This document shows, piece by piece, positions 34,593-43,212 of a stretch of 57,557 bases of DNA. The translations under genes and the position numbers were made by a program. The DNA comes from Ureibacillus sinduriensis BLB-1 = JCM 15800 (GTDB taxonomy: Bacteria > Bacillota > Bacilli > Bacillales_A > Planococcaceae): the NCBI RefSeq assembly GCF_000772955.1, contig NZ_JPVO01000038.1:1-57557 (forward strand), written 5' to 3'. How positions within the stretch are numbered: position 1 is the stretch's first letter; each line of letters begins with the position of its first letter. The notes under the pieces are model-generated. The model did no database searches, was not told where the DNA came from, and saw only the letters and a list, made by a program, of their open reading frames with translations.

Positions 34593-35903
34593 CTAGACAG
34601 TCAAGTTTGTATTTTGTTTAATTTCAATATAACGCAGCTGAAGCCCATCCATTTCGTGAATGGAGAACGTATAGCCACCATGTTCAATGATATTTTCTTG
34701 TTTTAGTTCTACATCCTGAGAGTAGTACCATCCACCAAGTGTATCAACATCCGGGTTAGCAATATCAATGTTTAGATATCTTGACACTTCTTCTAAAAGT
34801 ATTTTGGAATAGACAATAAAATGGCCCTCTTTTACTTTCCGAATTTCAGGAACCTCGTCATCGTCAAATTCGTCGCGAATTTCCCCGACTAATTCCTCCA
34901 GAATATCTTCAACTGTTACAAGACCAGAGGTACCACCATATTCATCCAAAAGAATGGCAATCGGTGTACGTTCTTTTTGCATTCTTGTCAGTAAATCCTG
35001 GATTGGCGTGACTTCGGTTGTATAAATCAGGGGATTAATGAATCTCTCCATAGAGAAGTTTTCAACCGTTATGCGATTGCTTAATCCTTGAGTTAAAAAG
35101 TCTTTAATATTAATAAACCCGATAATATTGTCACGATCTTCTTCGTATACAGGATACCTGGTATAACGTTCTTCTTGGATTGTCGTCAAAACTTCGCCAT
35201 ATGTTGCATTTTTGTCAAATGCGATAATATCCGTTCTCGGTATCATGACTTCACGGGCGATGCGATCATCAAATTCAAACACTTTATTGACATATTTCAG
35301 CTCGTTTTGATTGATTTCACCATTTTTATAGCTTTCGGTCATCAATAGACGGAGTTCTTCCTCGGTATGTGACAACTCATGTTCCGATGCTGGTTTCATA
35401 CCGAAAATGCCGATTAAAATACGGGCAGCGCCATTCAAGAACCAAATAAATGGGTAAAGAATTTTATAGAAAATCATGATCGGTTTTGCGAATAATAGTG
35501 TTATTGTTTCCGCTTTTTGGATGGCGGCCGTTTTAGGTGCAAGTTCCCCTACTACAACGTGTAAAAAGGTTGCGATGATAAAGGCAGCAGCTATCGTGAA
35601 ATAATGGATATACTGCTCACCGATTCCGATCATACCAAAGAACGGCTCCAAAATAAATTCAAACGTTGACTCCCCGACCATCCCGATACCGAGTGCCGTT
35701 ACAGTAATACCCAACTGACACGCAGACAAGTATTCATCTAAATGGGTCGTTACATGCTTGGCGGCAAGCGCACCTTTTTTTCCTTCGGCAACCAATTGGT
35801 CGATTCTTGATTGTCTAACTTTTACAATGGCAAACTCGGTTGCCACGAAGAAAGCGGTTAAAGCTATTAAAATTGCAAATATCATTAAATTCAATGCGGT
35901 CAA
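34593..35903 (-). CDS. CNNM/CorC-family membrane protein (UPF0053, hemolysin-like)
   Basis: A 436-residue protein with an N-terminal CNNM (DUF21) membrane domain of three to four helices (LMIFAILIALTAFFVATEF ... LGITVTALGIGMVGE), a CBS pair (around 210-330, with IIGFINIKDFL and DEYGGTSGLVTVEDILEELVGEI) and a C-terminal CorC/HlyC domain. Relatives such as B. subtilis YhdP and S. aureus MpfA protect against excess magnesium. TTG at 35903 is the annotated start; ATG at 35885 is the alternative. The usual SD lies upstream of a hairpin (see findings). It sits 34 bases after a MerR gene, presumably its regulator. Confidence 0.85.
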   Translation of the reverse strand: MTALNLMIFAILIALTAFFVATEFAIVKVRQSRIDQLVAEGKKGALAAKHVTTHLDEYLSACQLGITVTALGIGMVGESTFEFILEPFFGMIGIGEQYIHYFTIAAAFIIATFLHVVVGELAPKTAAIQKAETITLLFAKPIMIFYKILYPFIWFLNGAARILIGIFGMKPASEHELSHTEEELRLLMTESYKNGEINQNELKYVNKVFEFDDRIAREVMIPRTDIIAFDKNATYGEVLTTIQEERYTRYPVYEEDRDNIIGFINIKDFLTQGLSNRITVENFSMERFINPLIYTTEVTPIQDLLTRMQKERTPIAILLDEYGGTSGLVTVEDILEELVGEIRDEFDDDEVPEIRKVKEGHFIVYSKILLEEVSRYLNIDIANPDVDTLGGWYYSQDVELKQENIIEHGGYTFSIHEMDGLQLRYIEIKQNTNLTV

Positions 35904-35908
35904 TCATC

Positions 35909-35939
35909 GTCTTACTTAAAAAGTAAGACTTCACCTCCT
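35909..35939 (-). promoter_or_regulatory. SD with intervening hairpin before the CNNM gene
   Basis: On the minus strand AGGAGGTGA (35931-35939) overlaps the stop of the MerR gene. It is followed by a perfect 8-base inverted repeat GTCTTACT/AGTAAGAC (35909-35929), and then the TTG start at 35903. Without folding the SD is about 27 bases from the start; folding would bring it close. Confidence 0.5.
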
Positions 35940-36345
35940 AGGTTATAAGTAATAATAAAGATTGCATCAGCGCAACACTTTCGGATGATACTTTATTTTT
36001 TATGAAATCCTTTTTCGATTGATCCTGTTGCTCCATGTTTTCAACAAGGGTGGATATCTCATTTTGAAGAGCTTTCATATGCTGGCATATGTTTTGTACA
36101 TCCATTTCTTCATGTTGTACATTGACGTTTTCAATTGCTTTTTTAATTTCATTCAAGCACATGCCTTGTGCTTTCATTTCTTCGATTACACGGATACGTT
36201 CTATTGTTTCTGAAGTATAGAAACGATAATTTGAAGTAGAACGTTCAGCTTTCAGTAATCCAAGGTTTGTATAATAATCAATTGTACGTTTAGTGATCCC
36301 TGTTATTTCAGCTAATTCGCCAATTTTCAGTTTCTCGATCCCAAT
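35938..36345 (-). CDS. MerR-family regulator with an apparent ATT start
   Basis: A 135-residue regulator. The N-terminal winged HTH is complete (KLKIGELAEITGITKRTIDY, then YTNLGLLKAERSTSNYRFY), followed by a long coiled coil and a tail without the cysteines of metal-sensing MerR proteins. No ATG, GTG or TTG is available in frame at the right place. GGAGGGA (36351-36357) stands five bases before an in-frame ATT at 36345, the likely initiator; the nearby TTG is out of frame and stops after five codons. A 19-base-spacer promoter (-10 TATAAT at 36379-36384) lies upstream. Probably controls the CNNM gene. Confidence 0.7.
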   Translation of the reverse strand: MGIEKLKIGELAEITGITKRTIDYYTNLGLLKAERSTSNYRFYTSETIERIRVIEEMKAQGMCLNEIKKAIENVNVQHEEMDVQNICQHMKALQNEISTLVENMEQQDQSKKDFIKNKVSSESVALMQSLLLLIT

Positions 36346-36680
36346 TGACTTCCCTCCAAACCATCACGTTATAGTTTTATTATACTAGCAACCTAGCAAA
36401 ATATCTAGACCGAAATCCCAGTGCATTATTTTCAATTTATTTTAGGTTGATACGAATCAATCGTATCTGCAGGATGGACTTTTTATGATTATATTCAAAT
36501 AAAGTTTTCAACAGACCATCTAAACAAGCATCCTATGTCCAAATTTTGCGGTAAAACCAAGTTCCCCTTTTTCACCTAGCGCTTCGCCTAATCATTGAAA
36601 ATCACACAATTTTAATCATTACCTGAACAAAGTCTTTAGAAACATTTCAAAGAAATTTAAAAACCGTTTCTGTAAAAGGT

Positions 36681-36718
36681 ACCAATTCGATATTAAGCAA
36701 ATAAGATATTACGAATTG
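36681..36718. promoter_or_regulatory. Inverted repeat upstream of the HpaB-like gene
   Basis: CCAATTCG (36681-36688) and CGAATTGG (36711-36718) are perfect inverted arms, with partial ATATT pairing inside, about 65 bases before the gene. Candidate operator. The rest of 36400-36680 shows nothing recognisable. Confidence 0.4.
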
Positions 36719-36778
36719 GCTAGTATGTTAACGACTAATGGTTATATATTCATTTTTGAATCTTAAGGAGTGTAAAAC

Positions 36779-38230
36779 ATGGGGGCCATCACTGGGCGAG
36801 AATTTATTAATCGGATTGATCAACTAAATCCTGAAATTTGGATTGATGGGAAACCAATCAGCGGATTACTCTCTGAACATCCCTATTTCAAAGGCATCTT
36901 ACAATCAAAAGCATCACTTTATGATTTACAACATGATGAAAAAATCAAAGATGAAATGACTTTTCCTTCGCCTCTATCAGGTAATGCAGTTGGTCTTTCA
37001 TTTCTTGCACCGAAAACAAAAGCTGAGCTGCAAAAAAGAAGAAAAATGATTGAACATTGGGCGGCAGAAACTCATGGTATGATGGGGCGGAGTCCTGACT
37101 ATTTAAACTCCGTTTTAATGAGTTTCGCTTCATCTGCCCAATATTTGAAAGGAAAAGAGAATTGCTTTCCCGAAAATCTAGTTAGCCTTTATGAAACAGC
37201 GAGGGAGAAAGATTTATCTTTTACACATACCTTTATCACCCCTCAAGTAAATCGATCCCAAATTTACATTGAAAACAGCGATATGCCCATTGCGGCAAAA
37301 GTCATTGACGAAAATAAGCATGGGATTGTCATCAAGGGTGCCCGCCTCCTTGCGACACAAGGTGGTTTAACGGATGAAGTGCTCGTTTTTAGTATTGTGA
37401 AATCCCTTTTCACCGATGAAGATGAAGCTTTCGCATTCTCCATCCCTTCCAATACAAAGGGCTTAAAATTTATTTGCAGAGATTCCTTTATTGGCGGAGA
37501 TTCCAATTTTGATCATCCTTTAAGTTCCAGGTATGAGGAGATGGACTCCATTGTCGTTTTTGATAATGTTCTCGTCCCTTGGGAAAGGGTATTCTTTTAC
37601 AATAACACGGAAGTGGCGGAAGAATTTTTGGAGAAATGTTCTTTCCATGCCTATGCAAAACATCAGGCATTAATTCGGCAAATCGCAAAGTGCGAATTCA
37701 TTCTAGGTCTTGTACAACTACTAGTGACAACTATTAAGGTTGGGGAATACCAGCATATTCAAGAAAAGATGTCGGAAGTTATTATGGGACTCGAAACGTT
37801 GAGAGCGCTGCTGGAGAAATCGGAAAACCATGCAACTTTGGACGAATTTGGAAATATGAGGCCAGATGTCTTGACCTTAAGAGTTGCTGGGAATCTATTC
37901 CCTAAAATCTATCCTCGATTCATCGAAATCATCCAACTAATTGGTGCAAGCGGGATGATTACGCTACCAACCGAAGATGCCTTCAATTCTCCTATTCGCA
38001 AGGACTTGGATCAATATCTTCAAGCAGCAACCAAACCTGCTTTAGATAGGGTCAAAATCTTCCGCTTAGCGTGGGACTTGTCCATGAGTGCTTTCGGAAC
38101 TAGACAAACACAGTATGAGAGATATTTTTTCGGCGATCCAATTCGATTATCCAGTGAGCTTTATTACAGTTATCCCATTGATTCTTATGTGGATCGGGTG
38201 AAAGATTTTTTGGATAAAGAGTTTAAATAA
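36779..38230 (+). CDS. HpaB-family flavin-dependent monooxygenase
   Basis: A 483-residue member of the 4-hydroxyphenylacetate 3-monooxygenase large-subunit family, with the acyl-CoA dehydrogenase-like fold using reduced flavin from a separate reductase. Typical parts: the N-terminal TGREFINRID opening, RSPDYLNSVLMSF, FTHTFITPQVNR, GARLLATQGGLTDEV, and VLVPWERVFFYNN. Length equals that of B. subtilis YoaI. AAGGAG lies eight bases from the ATG. No HpaC reductase gene is adjacent, so an unlinked reductase is presumed. Native substrate not known. Confidence 0.85.
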   Translation: MGAITGREFINRIDQLNPEIWIDGKPISGLLSEHPYFKGILQSKASLYDLQHDEKIKDEMTFPSPLSGNAVGLSFLAPKTKAELQKRRKMIEHWAAETHGMMGRSPDYLNSVLMSFASSAQYLKGKENCFPENLVSLYETAREKDLSFTHTFITPQVNRSQIYIENSDMPIAAKVIDENKHGIVIKGARLLATQGGLTDEVLVFSIVKSLFTDEDEAFAFSIPSNTKGLKFICRDSFIGGDSNFDHPLSSRYEEMDSIVVFDNVLVPWERVFFYNNTEVAEEFLEKCSFHAYAKHQALIRQIAKCEFILGLVQLLVTTIKVGEYQHIQEKMSEVIMGLETLRALLEKSENHATLDEFGNMRPDVLTLRVAGNLFPKIYPRFIEIIQLIGASGMITLPTEDAFNSPIRKDLDQYLQAATKPALDRVKIFRLAWDLSMSAFGTRQTQYERYFFGDPIRLSSELYYSYPIDSYVDRVKDFLDKEFK

Positions 38231-38231
38231 A

Positions 38232-38276
38232 TGAAAACTACTTACAATGGCTACCCATCGTAAGTAGTTTTCATTT
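38232..38276. terminator. Bidirectional terminator
   Basis: Perfect 14-base arms TGAAAACTACTTAC / GTAAGTAGTTTTCA, 14-base loop, between convergent genes. Confidence 0.85.
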
Positions 38277-38282
38277 GCAGGA

Positions 38283-39398
38283 TTAATTATTTGGAAGCTT
38301 TATGCGATATAGTTTATCATCATTTACTTCAGGCGTACCCCGTCCATCCGTATTATTGCTGATAAAATACAGATACGGTTTATCCACCAAGACATCTCGG
38401 ATACGTCCCAGGCCTAGAACAATCGGACGAGATTCCTTAGTAATGAGATCAAATTCCAAAACAGCTTGCCCTCTTAAAGCCGCAACAAACAACTTCCCCT
38501 GATAATAAGATATTCCTGAAGGAGCCCAAGTTTTATTTGATCCCGAGGTAAAAAGCGGTGATACAAAGCCATCTCGTTTATCGTTTCCCTTTATAAGAGG
38601 CCATCCGTAATTGTTGCCTGCTTCAATAATATTAATCTCATCATTCGCATCATTCCCATGTTCACTTCCAAACATCGTGCCATCTTCAGCCCACGCCAGA
38701 CCTTGGGGATTTCGATGACCTAAGCTGTAGACATAGGAGTTTGGAATGGGATTATCCGAGGGAATGGACCCATCGAGATTCATTCTCAGGATTTTCCCTC
38801 CCAATGAATTTGCATCCTGAGCAATGGATGACTGAAGGGCATCGCCGGTTGTTGCGTAAAGCTTGTCATCCGGCCCTATTTCAAGTCGACCGCCGTGATG
38901 AACAGAGCCGCTCGGAATCCTGTCTAATAGAACCTTTTCTTCGGTCCAAGTATCACCATTTAAATGCAATGTCACGATGCGGTTAAATTGTCCGGAATCA
39001 TCATTATAAGTATAATAAGCAAAAGCTGAGTTGGACTGTTCGAAATCCGGTGCAAGAGCAAAGCCCAATAAGCCTGCTTCCGACGCGGTTGATAGCCTTT
39101 TTTCAAGTTCAACATGTTGTCTTGTTGCTTGACCGTCGACAATCTTCTCTATCCCACCGGTTCTTTCAGTTAAATAGATGACATCATCCAACTTTTCTAT
39201 CGTCCAAGGAATGGTCAGATTTTCAACAATAATTTCGGGTTCGATATTGTTTAAGGTAGCTTCTGAACTATCATTCCCGAGCTTCGTCACTTCGACCATT
39301 TGTTCTTCGGGTTCAGTTGATGTATTTTCTGTTGAAAATAAAGAACAACCTACCAGCAGAAAACAAATAACGGTAATACTTGGCGCTATTTTTTTCAA
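38283..39398 (-). CDS. Glucose/sorbosone dehydrogenase-type lipoprotein
   Basis: A 371-residue lipoprotein with lipobox FLLVGC (C18). The mature chain is a six-bladed propeller of the PQQ-dependent sugar dehydrogenase family: IPWTIEKLDDVIYLTERTGG, SEAGLLGFALAPDF, SVHHGGRLEIGPDDKLYATTGDA, SYVYSLGHRNPQGLAW and GSEHGNDANDEINIIEAGNNYGWP. These include the conserved His and Arg around the PQQ pocket; relatives such as E. coli YliI oxidise aldoses. Many Bacilli do not make PQQ, so cofactor use is an inference. Confidence 0.85.
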   Translation of the reverse strand: MKKIAPSITVICFLLVGCSLFSTENTSTEPEEQMVEVTKLGNDSSEATLNNIEPEIIVENLTIPWTIEKLDDVIYLTERTGGIEKIVDGQATRQHVELEKRLSTASEAGLLGFALAPDFEQSNSAFAYYTYNDDSGQFNRIVTLHLNGDTWTEEKVLLDRIPSGSVHHGGRLEIGPDDKLYATTGDALQSSIAQDANSLGGKILRMNLDGSIPSDNPIPNSYVYSLGHRNPQGLAWAEDGTMFGSEHGNDANDEINIIEAGNNYGWPLIKGNDKRDGFVSPLFTSGSNKTWAPSGISYYQGKLFVAALRGQAVLEFDLITKESRPIVLGLGRIRDVLVDKPYLYFISNNTDGRGTPEVNDDKLYRIKLPNN

Positions 39399-39473
39399 AA
39401 GGTACTTGTCTCCTTCCCCATTGGAATATTGTTATTTATATTATTTACCAATTCCTTTAATATTAACCATAAT

Positions 39474-39517
39474 AAAACCTGTTTCAAACTACTCATAGTA
39501 AGTAGTACGAAACAGGT
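39474..39517 (-). terminator. Terminator of hslO
   Basis: ACCTGTTTC / GAAACAGGT outer arms with inner ACTAC/GTAGT pairing, followed by TTTTATT on the minus strand. Confidence 0.8.
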
Positions 39518-39531
39518 GATAGATCGTTAAA

Positions 39532-40425
39532 TTAATTTAATTGGGTTTTGATTTCATTTACCAAGCTTTGCAATTCGTCTTCAGTAAAATCATATGTTTC
39601 TAAACAAAAATGGCACTGTGTTTCGATATTGCCTTCTTCTTCAATGATCTCTTCAATTTCATTAACACCCAGACCCATCAAGGCACGGCTATAACGTTCT
39701 TTTGAGCATGTACACTGGAACTGCACCGGCATTGTACTTAGAATTTGCACCTCTCCTTGTTCACCAAGGACTGCCGCCAAGATTTCTTCTGGTGTCATTC
39801 CTTTTTCAATCATCTTTGAAACAGGTTCGATTGTCGCTAAATGATTTTCCAATGCAGCGATTGTTTCCTCTTTACAACCTGGCATCAATTGAATGATAAA
39901 ACCGCCTGCTGCCAGAATTGTGTTATCCGGATTCACCAGAACCCCCAACCCGACTGATGAAGGTACCTGTTCGCTTGTCGCAAAGTAGTACGTGAAGTCT
40001 TCTGCAATTTCACCTGAAACGATCGGTACCTGACTTGAGAACATGTCCTTCATTCCTAAATCTTTTACTACCGATAAGAACCCTTCTGTTCCCACTCCTG
40101 CACGGACATCTAATTTTCCATGCTCATTTAGGGGAAAATGCACTTGACCATTGGACACAAAGCCGCGGACATGTCCTTTTGCCTCCGCGTCAATAACCAT
40201 TGCACCGATTGGGCCCTTTCCATCTACCTTTACGGTAATTTTGTCTTCACCTTTTAACATCGCACCCATCATAACACTCGCCGTCATGGAACGACCAAGG
40301 GCTGCTGAAACAACCGGCCATGTGTGGTGCCTTTTTTGCGCTTCACTGACTGTCTCCGTTGTCCGTGCTGCAAATGCACGAATTTGCCCATTATAACCTA
40401 CTGCTCTTACTAAATAATCTTTCAT
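39532..40425 (-). CDS. hslO: Redox-regulated chaperone Hsp33
   Basis: A 297-residue cytoplasmic holdase activated by oxidation. The C-terminal zinc switch is intact: C238-T-C240 and C271-H-F-C274. The N-terminal domain shows [35 protein letters not shown] and [22 protein letters not shown] lies nine bases from the ATG. It is followed by its own terminator. Confidence 0.97.
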   Translation of the reverse strand: MKDYLVRAVGYNGQIRAFAARTTETVSEAQKRHHTWPVVSAALGRSMTASVMMGAMLKGEDKITVKVDGKGPIGAMVIDAEAKGHVRGFVSNGQVHFPLNEHGKLDVRAGVGTEGFLSVVKDLGMKDMFSSQVPIVSGEIAEDFTYYFATSEQVPSSVGLGVLVNPDNTILAAGGFIIQLMPGCKEETIAALENHLATIEPVSKMIEKGMTPEEILAAVLGEQGEVQILSTMPVQFQCTCSKERYSRALMGLGVNEIEEIIEEEGNIETQCHFCLETYDFTEDELQSLVNEIKTQLN

Positions 40426-40487
40426 CTATAGAAACTCCTTACTTATGACTAATATTTGTGGAATAGCAACGCTTATGGCGCCCTTTG

Positions 40488-40910
40488 TTACTTAATATTT
40501 TCCTGGATCCGCTTTAGCATATCCATCAGATGTTGTAATTCTTCATCACTAAATTGTTGAAACATTTGATTTGCGAAACTTAATTTATCTTGCTGACAAC
40601 CCATGATTTGCTCAAAACCTGCATCCGTTAAGTGGACTATCGTTTCACGGTTATCAGTCGGATTCCGTCTTCTGGATACTAATCCATCAGCCTCCAATTG
40701 TTTTAAATGACGTGTAATGGCGGCGTTGTCAATATTGATGATTTTTTGTAGACGAGATTGAGAAATTTCGTCATACTGCACTAGCTGATACAAAAGCTCG
40801 AATCGGGATAAGCTAAAATTGGTATTTCTCTCAAACTTTGGACCTAGTTGATTGCTAAGTGTTTTAAATAGAAATAATAGCTCTTCCTGATCAGAAATGG
40901 CAACTTTCAA
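40488..40910 (-). CDS. MarR-family regulator
   Basis: A 140-residue winged-HTH regulator: SLSRFELLYQLVQYDEISQSRL, then INIDNAAITRHLKQLEADGLVSRRRNP with wing DNRETIVHLTDAG. The TTG at 40910 follows GGAGGG by six bases; a longer open frame to 40946 lacks an SD. Target unknown; it lies 62 bases upstream of hslO on the same strand, so the two could be co-transcribed. Confidence 0.85.
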   Translation of the reverse strand: MKVAISDQEELLFLFKTLSNQLGPKFERNTNFSLSRFELLYQLVQYDEISQSRLQKIINIDNAAITRHLKQLEADGLVSRRRNPTDNRETIVHLTDAGFEQIMGCQQDKLSFANQMFQQFSDEELQHLMDMLKRIQENIK

Positions 40911-41339
40911 TTGTATCCCTCCTAGTTTAAAGTTCAAATTTTTCACTCTTACGACTTAATTGTTTGAGGCATCAATCATTGACACCTCAATAATATAATC
41001 TGTTTTCATTTTGAAAGCAAATAAAATGAATGTCCGATAACCTTTATGGATAGTTAAAAACCTCCAATCACCACCGTTCATAATCTGCCTAATAACTTAA
41101 GAAAGGTTAAAAAAGTAAATATGATACCCTGATTATTCACGATTTTGCTTGAATAAATTACAAAATTTTATGAAACCGTACTCAATATGAACAATATGTG
41201 AATTGTTTCACTAGCTATTTTCTTTTCCTTATTTTAGGTGTAAAATGGTCTTAAATTGATATATAACAACGAGAGGAGTTTACTAACTTTCCCACCTTTG
41301 TTATATAACAAAAATCTATTAAATGGAGGAGATCCTAGC
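40911..41339. other. Intergenic region with a leader inverted repeat
   Basis: No gene supported. The leader of the first micro-protein gene holds a perfect 10-base inverted repeat, TATATAACAA (41260-41269) and TTGTTATATA (41298-41307). Its loop contains the SD-like GAGAGGAG. TAAAAT near 41240 may be a -10. Confidence 0.45.
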
Positions 41340-41462
41340 ATGTGGGTCATTACTGTATTTGAGAATAAAACGTATCGTATGTTCGAGTTTGAAGACAAAA
41401 TGGAAGCAAACCGGGCCCTCAAGGGATTCAAAAGCTCCGCCATCTTATCCTTTACCAAATAG
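41340..41462 (+). CDS. Micro-protein MWVITVFENK, copy 1
   Basis: A 40-residue peptide beginning MWVITVFENKTYRMFEF and ending KSSAILSFTK. GGAGGAG precedes the ATG by eight bases. It is paralogous to the peptide encoded 69 bases downstream: both share MWV-x-T-x-FE-x-KTYR-x-FEF, two Glu-rich turns and AILS(F/Y)TK. The conserved pattern and separate SDs argue that both are translated. Predicted fold is two or three strands and one helix; function unknown. Confidence 0.7.
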   Translation: MWVITVFENKTYRMFEFEDKMEANRALKGFKSSAILSFTK

Positions 41463-41530
41463 CCTTTGATTTTGCGAGATTGCACTTTGAAACTGTCATT
41501 TTAAAAAATGAAAATTGGGAGGCAACGGAC

Positions 41531-41668
41531 ATGTGGGTAGTTACAATATTTGAGGACAAAACTTATCGTATTTTCGAGTTTGACACAAAAGAAGAAGCCA
41601 TGATGGAATTACAAAATATCACATCACCAGCAATTCTTTCTTATACAAAGCTTACATTAATAGCTTAG
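41531..41668 (+). CDS. Micro-protein MWVVTIFEDK, copy 2
   Basis: A 45-residue paralogue of copy 1, with five extra C-terminal residues (LTLIA). GGGAGG lies seven bases before the ATG. Both are followed by a shared terminator and then the proline T-box, so they are a separate transcription unit from proBA. Confidence 0.7.
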   Translation: MWVVTIFEDKTYRIFEFDTKEEAMMELQNITSPAILSYTKLTLIA

Positions 41669-41675
41669 CAATCCA

Positions 41676-41706
41676 AGAGACATCCATTTGTGGATGTCTC
41701 TTTTGT
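41676..41706 (+). terminator. Rho-independent terminator
   Basis: Perfect 11-base arms AGAGACATCCA / TGGATGTCTCT, 4-base loop, then TTTGTTT. Confidence 0.9.
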
Positions 41707-41739
41707 TTGCTAAATATTCAGAATTTTTGTTTAAAACTA

Positions 41740-41768
41740 TTGACAATTGTGTTCAATTATTGCATATT
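41740..41768 (+). promoter_or_regulatory. SigA promoter of proBA
   Basis: -35 TTGACA (41740-41745), 17-base spacer, -10 CATATT (41763-41768), immediately upstream of the T-box leader. Confidence 0.7.
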
Positions 41769-41780
41769 AGATTCAATATA

Positions 41781-42017
41781 AAGCAGCTTAACGAAGACGA
41801 GTACGTAAAACCCTATTGGCAAGAGAGCGATGTTCATCGGCTGAAAGACATCGTACAAAAAGGATTACCGAACCTACTTCGCCAGCTTCTAGCAAAACTA
41901 GACGCAGACTCGAGCGTTATGAGCACAAGTGGGAATTGCTTTTGCATTCCAATCTAGGTGGTACCACGGAAAAGTAGCCTTTTTCGCCCTAATTACAGGG
42001 TGAGAAGGCTTTTTTTG
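41781..42017 (+). promoter_or_regulatory. T-box riboswitch, specifier CCU (proline)
   Basis: A full T-box leader. Stem I has the AAGAGAG and GGCTGAAAG distal elements, and the specifier loop reads GAA-CCT-A with CCT at 41873-41875, a proline codon. The conserved T-box AGGTGGTACCACGG (41956-41969) pairs with the tRNA acceptor end. The terminator AGCCTTTTTCGCCCT / AGGGTGAGAAGGCT with T7 ends at 42017. Uncharged tRNA-Pro should stabilise the antiterminator and turn on proBA, which makes proline. Confidence 0.92.
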
Positions 42018-42091
42018 TTTTCCGTAATGATGTAGTGCATGCTTATTCAAGCATTTCACAACGATATTTACAAGATATAGGAGGAACAAAT

Positions 42092-43174
42092 GTGGAAAAG
42101 AAACGCATTGTCGTCAAAATTGGCAGCAGCTCACTTACCAACAGTAAAGGCGAAATCGATCATGACAAACTGTTTGATCATATTTCAGCGCTTGCTGTCC
42201 TAAAACAGGATGGCCATGATGTTTTGCTTGTTTCATCAGGGGCAGTTGCTGCCGGCTTCCGTAAGTTAGGTTACCCATCACGACCAGTCACATTAAAAGG
42301 AAAACAAGCTGCGGCAGCGGTTGGCCAAAGCTTGCTCATACAATATTATTCTGAGCTATTTAGCCAACATCAAATTACAACGGCGCAAATCCTCCTTACA
42401 CGTACTGATTTTTCGAAAAAGGATCGATATCGAAATGCCTATGCAACTTTTTCGGAACTTCTGGAGCGGGGTATACTCCCCATCATCAATGAAAATGACA
42501 CGGTTTCCGTTTCAGAATTGACTTTCGGGGACAATGACATGCTATCTGCTTTAGTTAGCGGGCTGATTCATGCAGACCACCTAATCATTTTGACGGATAT
42601 TAACGGGCTTTACGATCAAAATCCTGAGAATCCAAATGCCAAACAGATCCAGAAATTATCTACTATTACGGATGAATGGTTAAAACTTGCTTCAAGTTCA
42701 AGTTCCAAATTTGGTACAGGGGGTATGCAATCAAAATTATTAGCGGCAAGAACTGCCCTAAAGGCAGGGGTAAAAATCTTCATAGGAAATGGAGAAGGTG
42801 AAAAAAAATTAACGGACATACTTGAAGGGCTGGGTGATGGTACATATATCGGAAATAACCAATATCCACCCCTCCCCACTCCAAAACAATGGATTTCATT
42901 TACGGAAGTTTCTGGAAAACTTTATATCGACAAAGGGGCTGCGGAAGCCATCCTGCTTAATGGTAAAAGTTTGCTTCCCGCTGGGGTCTATAAATTTGAA
43001 GGTATCTTTTTTAAAGGGGATGTCGTAGAAGTTTATTGCCATAAAGAATTGGTTGGACGTGGTGAGGTGCGGTATTCCAGTGACGAACTTGCACTTGCAC
43101 TCGGAAAGCGGACAAACGAAATTGCCGCCAGTTCAGTCGAAGTGATTCATCGCGATAAATGGGTCAAAGTTTAA
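42092..43174 (+). CDS. proB: Glutamate 5-kinase
   Basis: A 360-residue enzyme that phosphorylates glutamate to gamma-glutamyl phosphate, the first step of proline synthesis. Kinase domain: RIVVKIGSSSLTN at the start, VSSGAVAAGFRKLG, NENDTVSVSELTFGDNDMLSA, LTDINGLYDQNP, GTGGMQSKLLAA. A C-terminal PUA domain (from about 275) is present as in most ProB. GTG at 42092 follows GGAGG by seven bases. Controlled by the T-box just upstream. Confidence 0.95.
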   Translation: MEKKRIVVKIGSSSLTNSKGEIDHDKLFDHISALAVLKQDGHDVLLVSSGAVAAGFRKLGYPSRPVTLKGKQAAAAVGQSLLIQYYSELFSQHQITTAQILLTRTDFSKKDRYRNAYATFSELLERGILPIINENDTVSVSELTFGDNDMLSALVSGLIHADHLIILTDINGLYDQNPENPNAKQIQKLSTITDEWLKLASSSSSKFGTGGMQSKLLAARTALKAGVKIFIGNGEGEKKLTDILEGLGDGTYIGNNQYPPLPTPKQWISFTEVSGKLYIDKGAAEAILLNGKSLLPAGVYKFEGIFFKGDVVEVYCHKELVGRGEVRYSSDELALALGKRTNEIAASSVEVIHRDKWVKV

Positions 43175-43212
43175 AGAAGCGAAAAGTATGATCTATAAGG
43201 GGGAAATCTAGA

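Noticed and set aside
41688..41957. 89-codon open frame
   Set aside because: It runs through the proline T-box leader; no SD, and the RNA structure explains the sequence.
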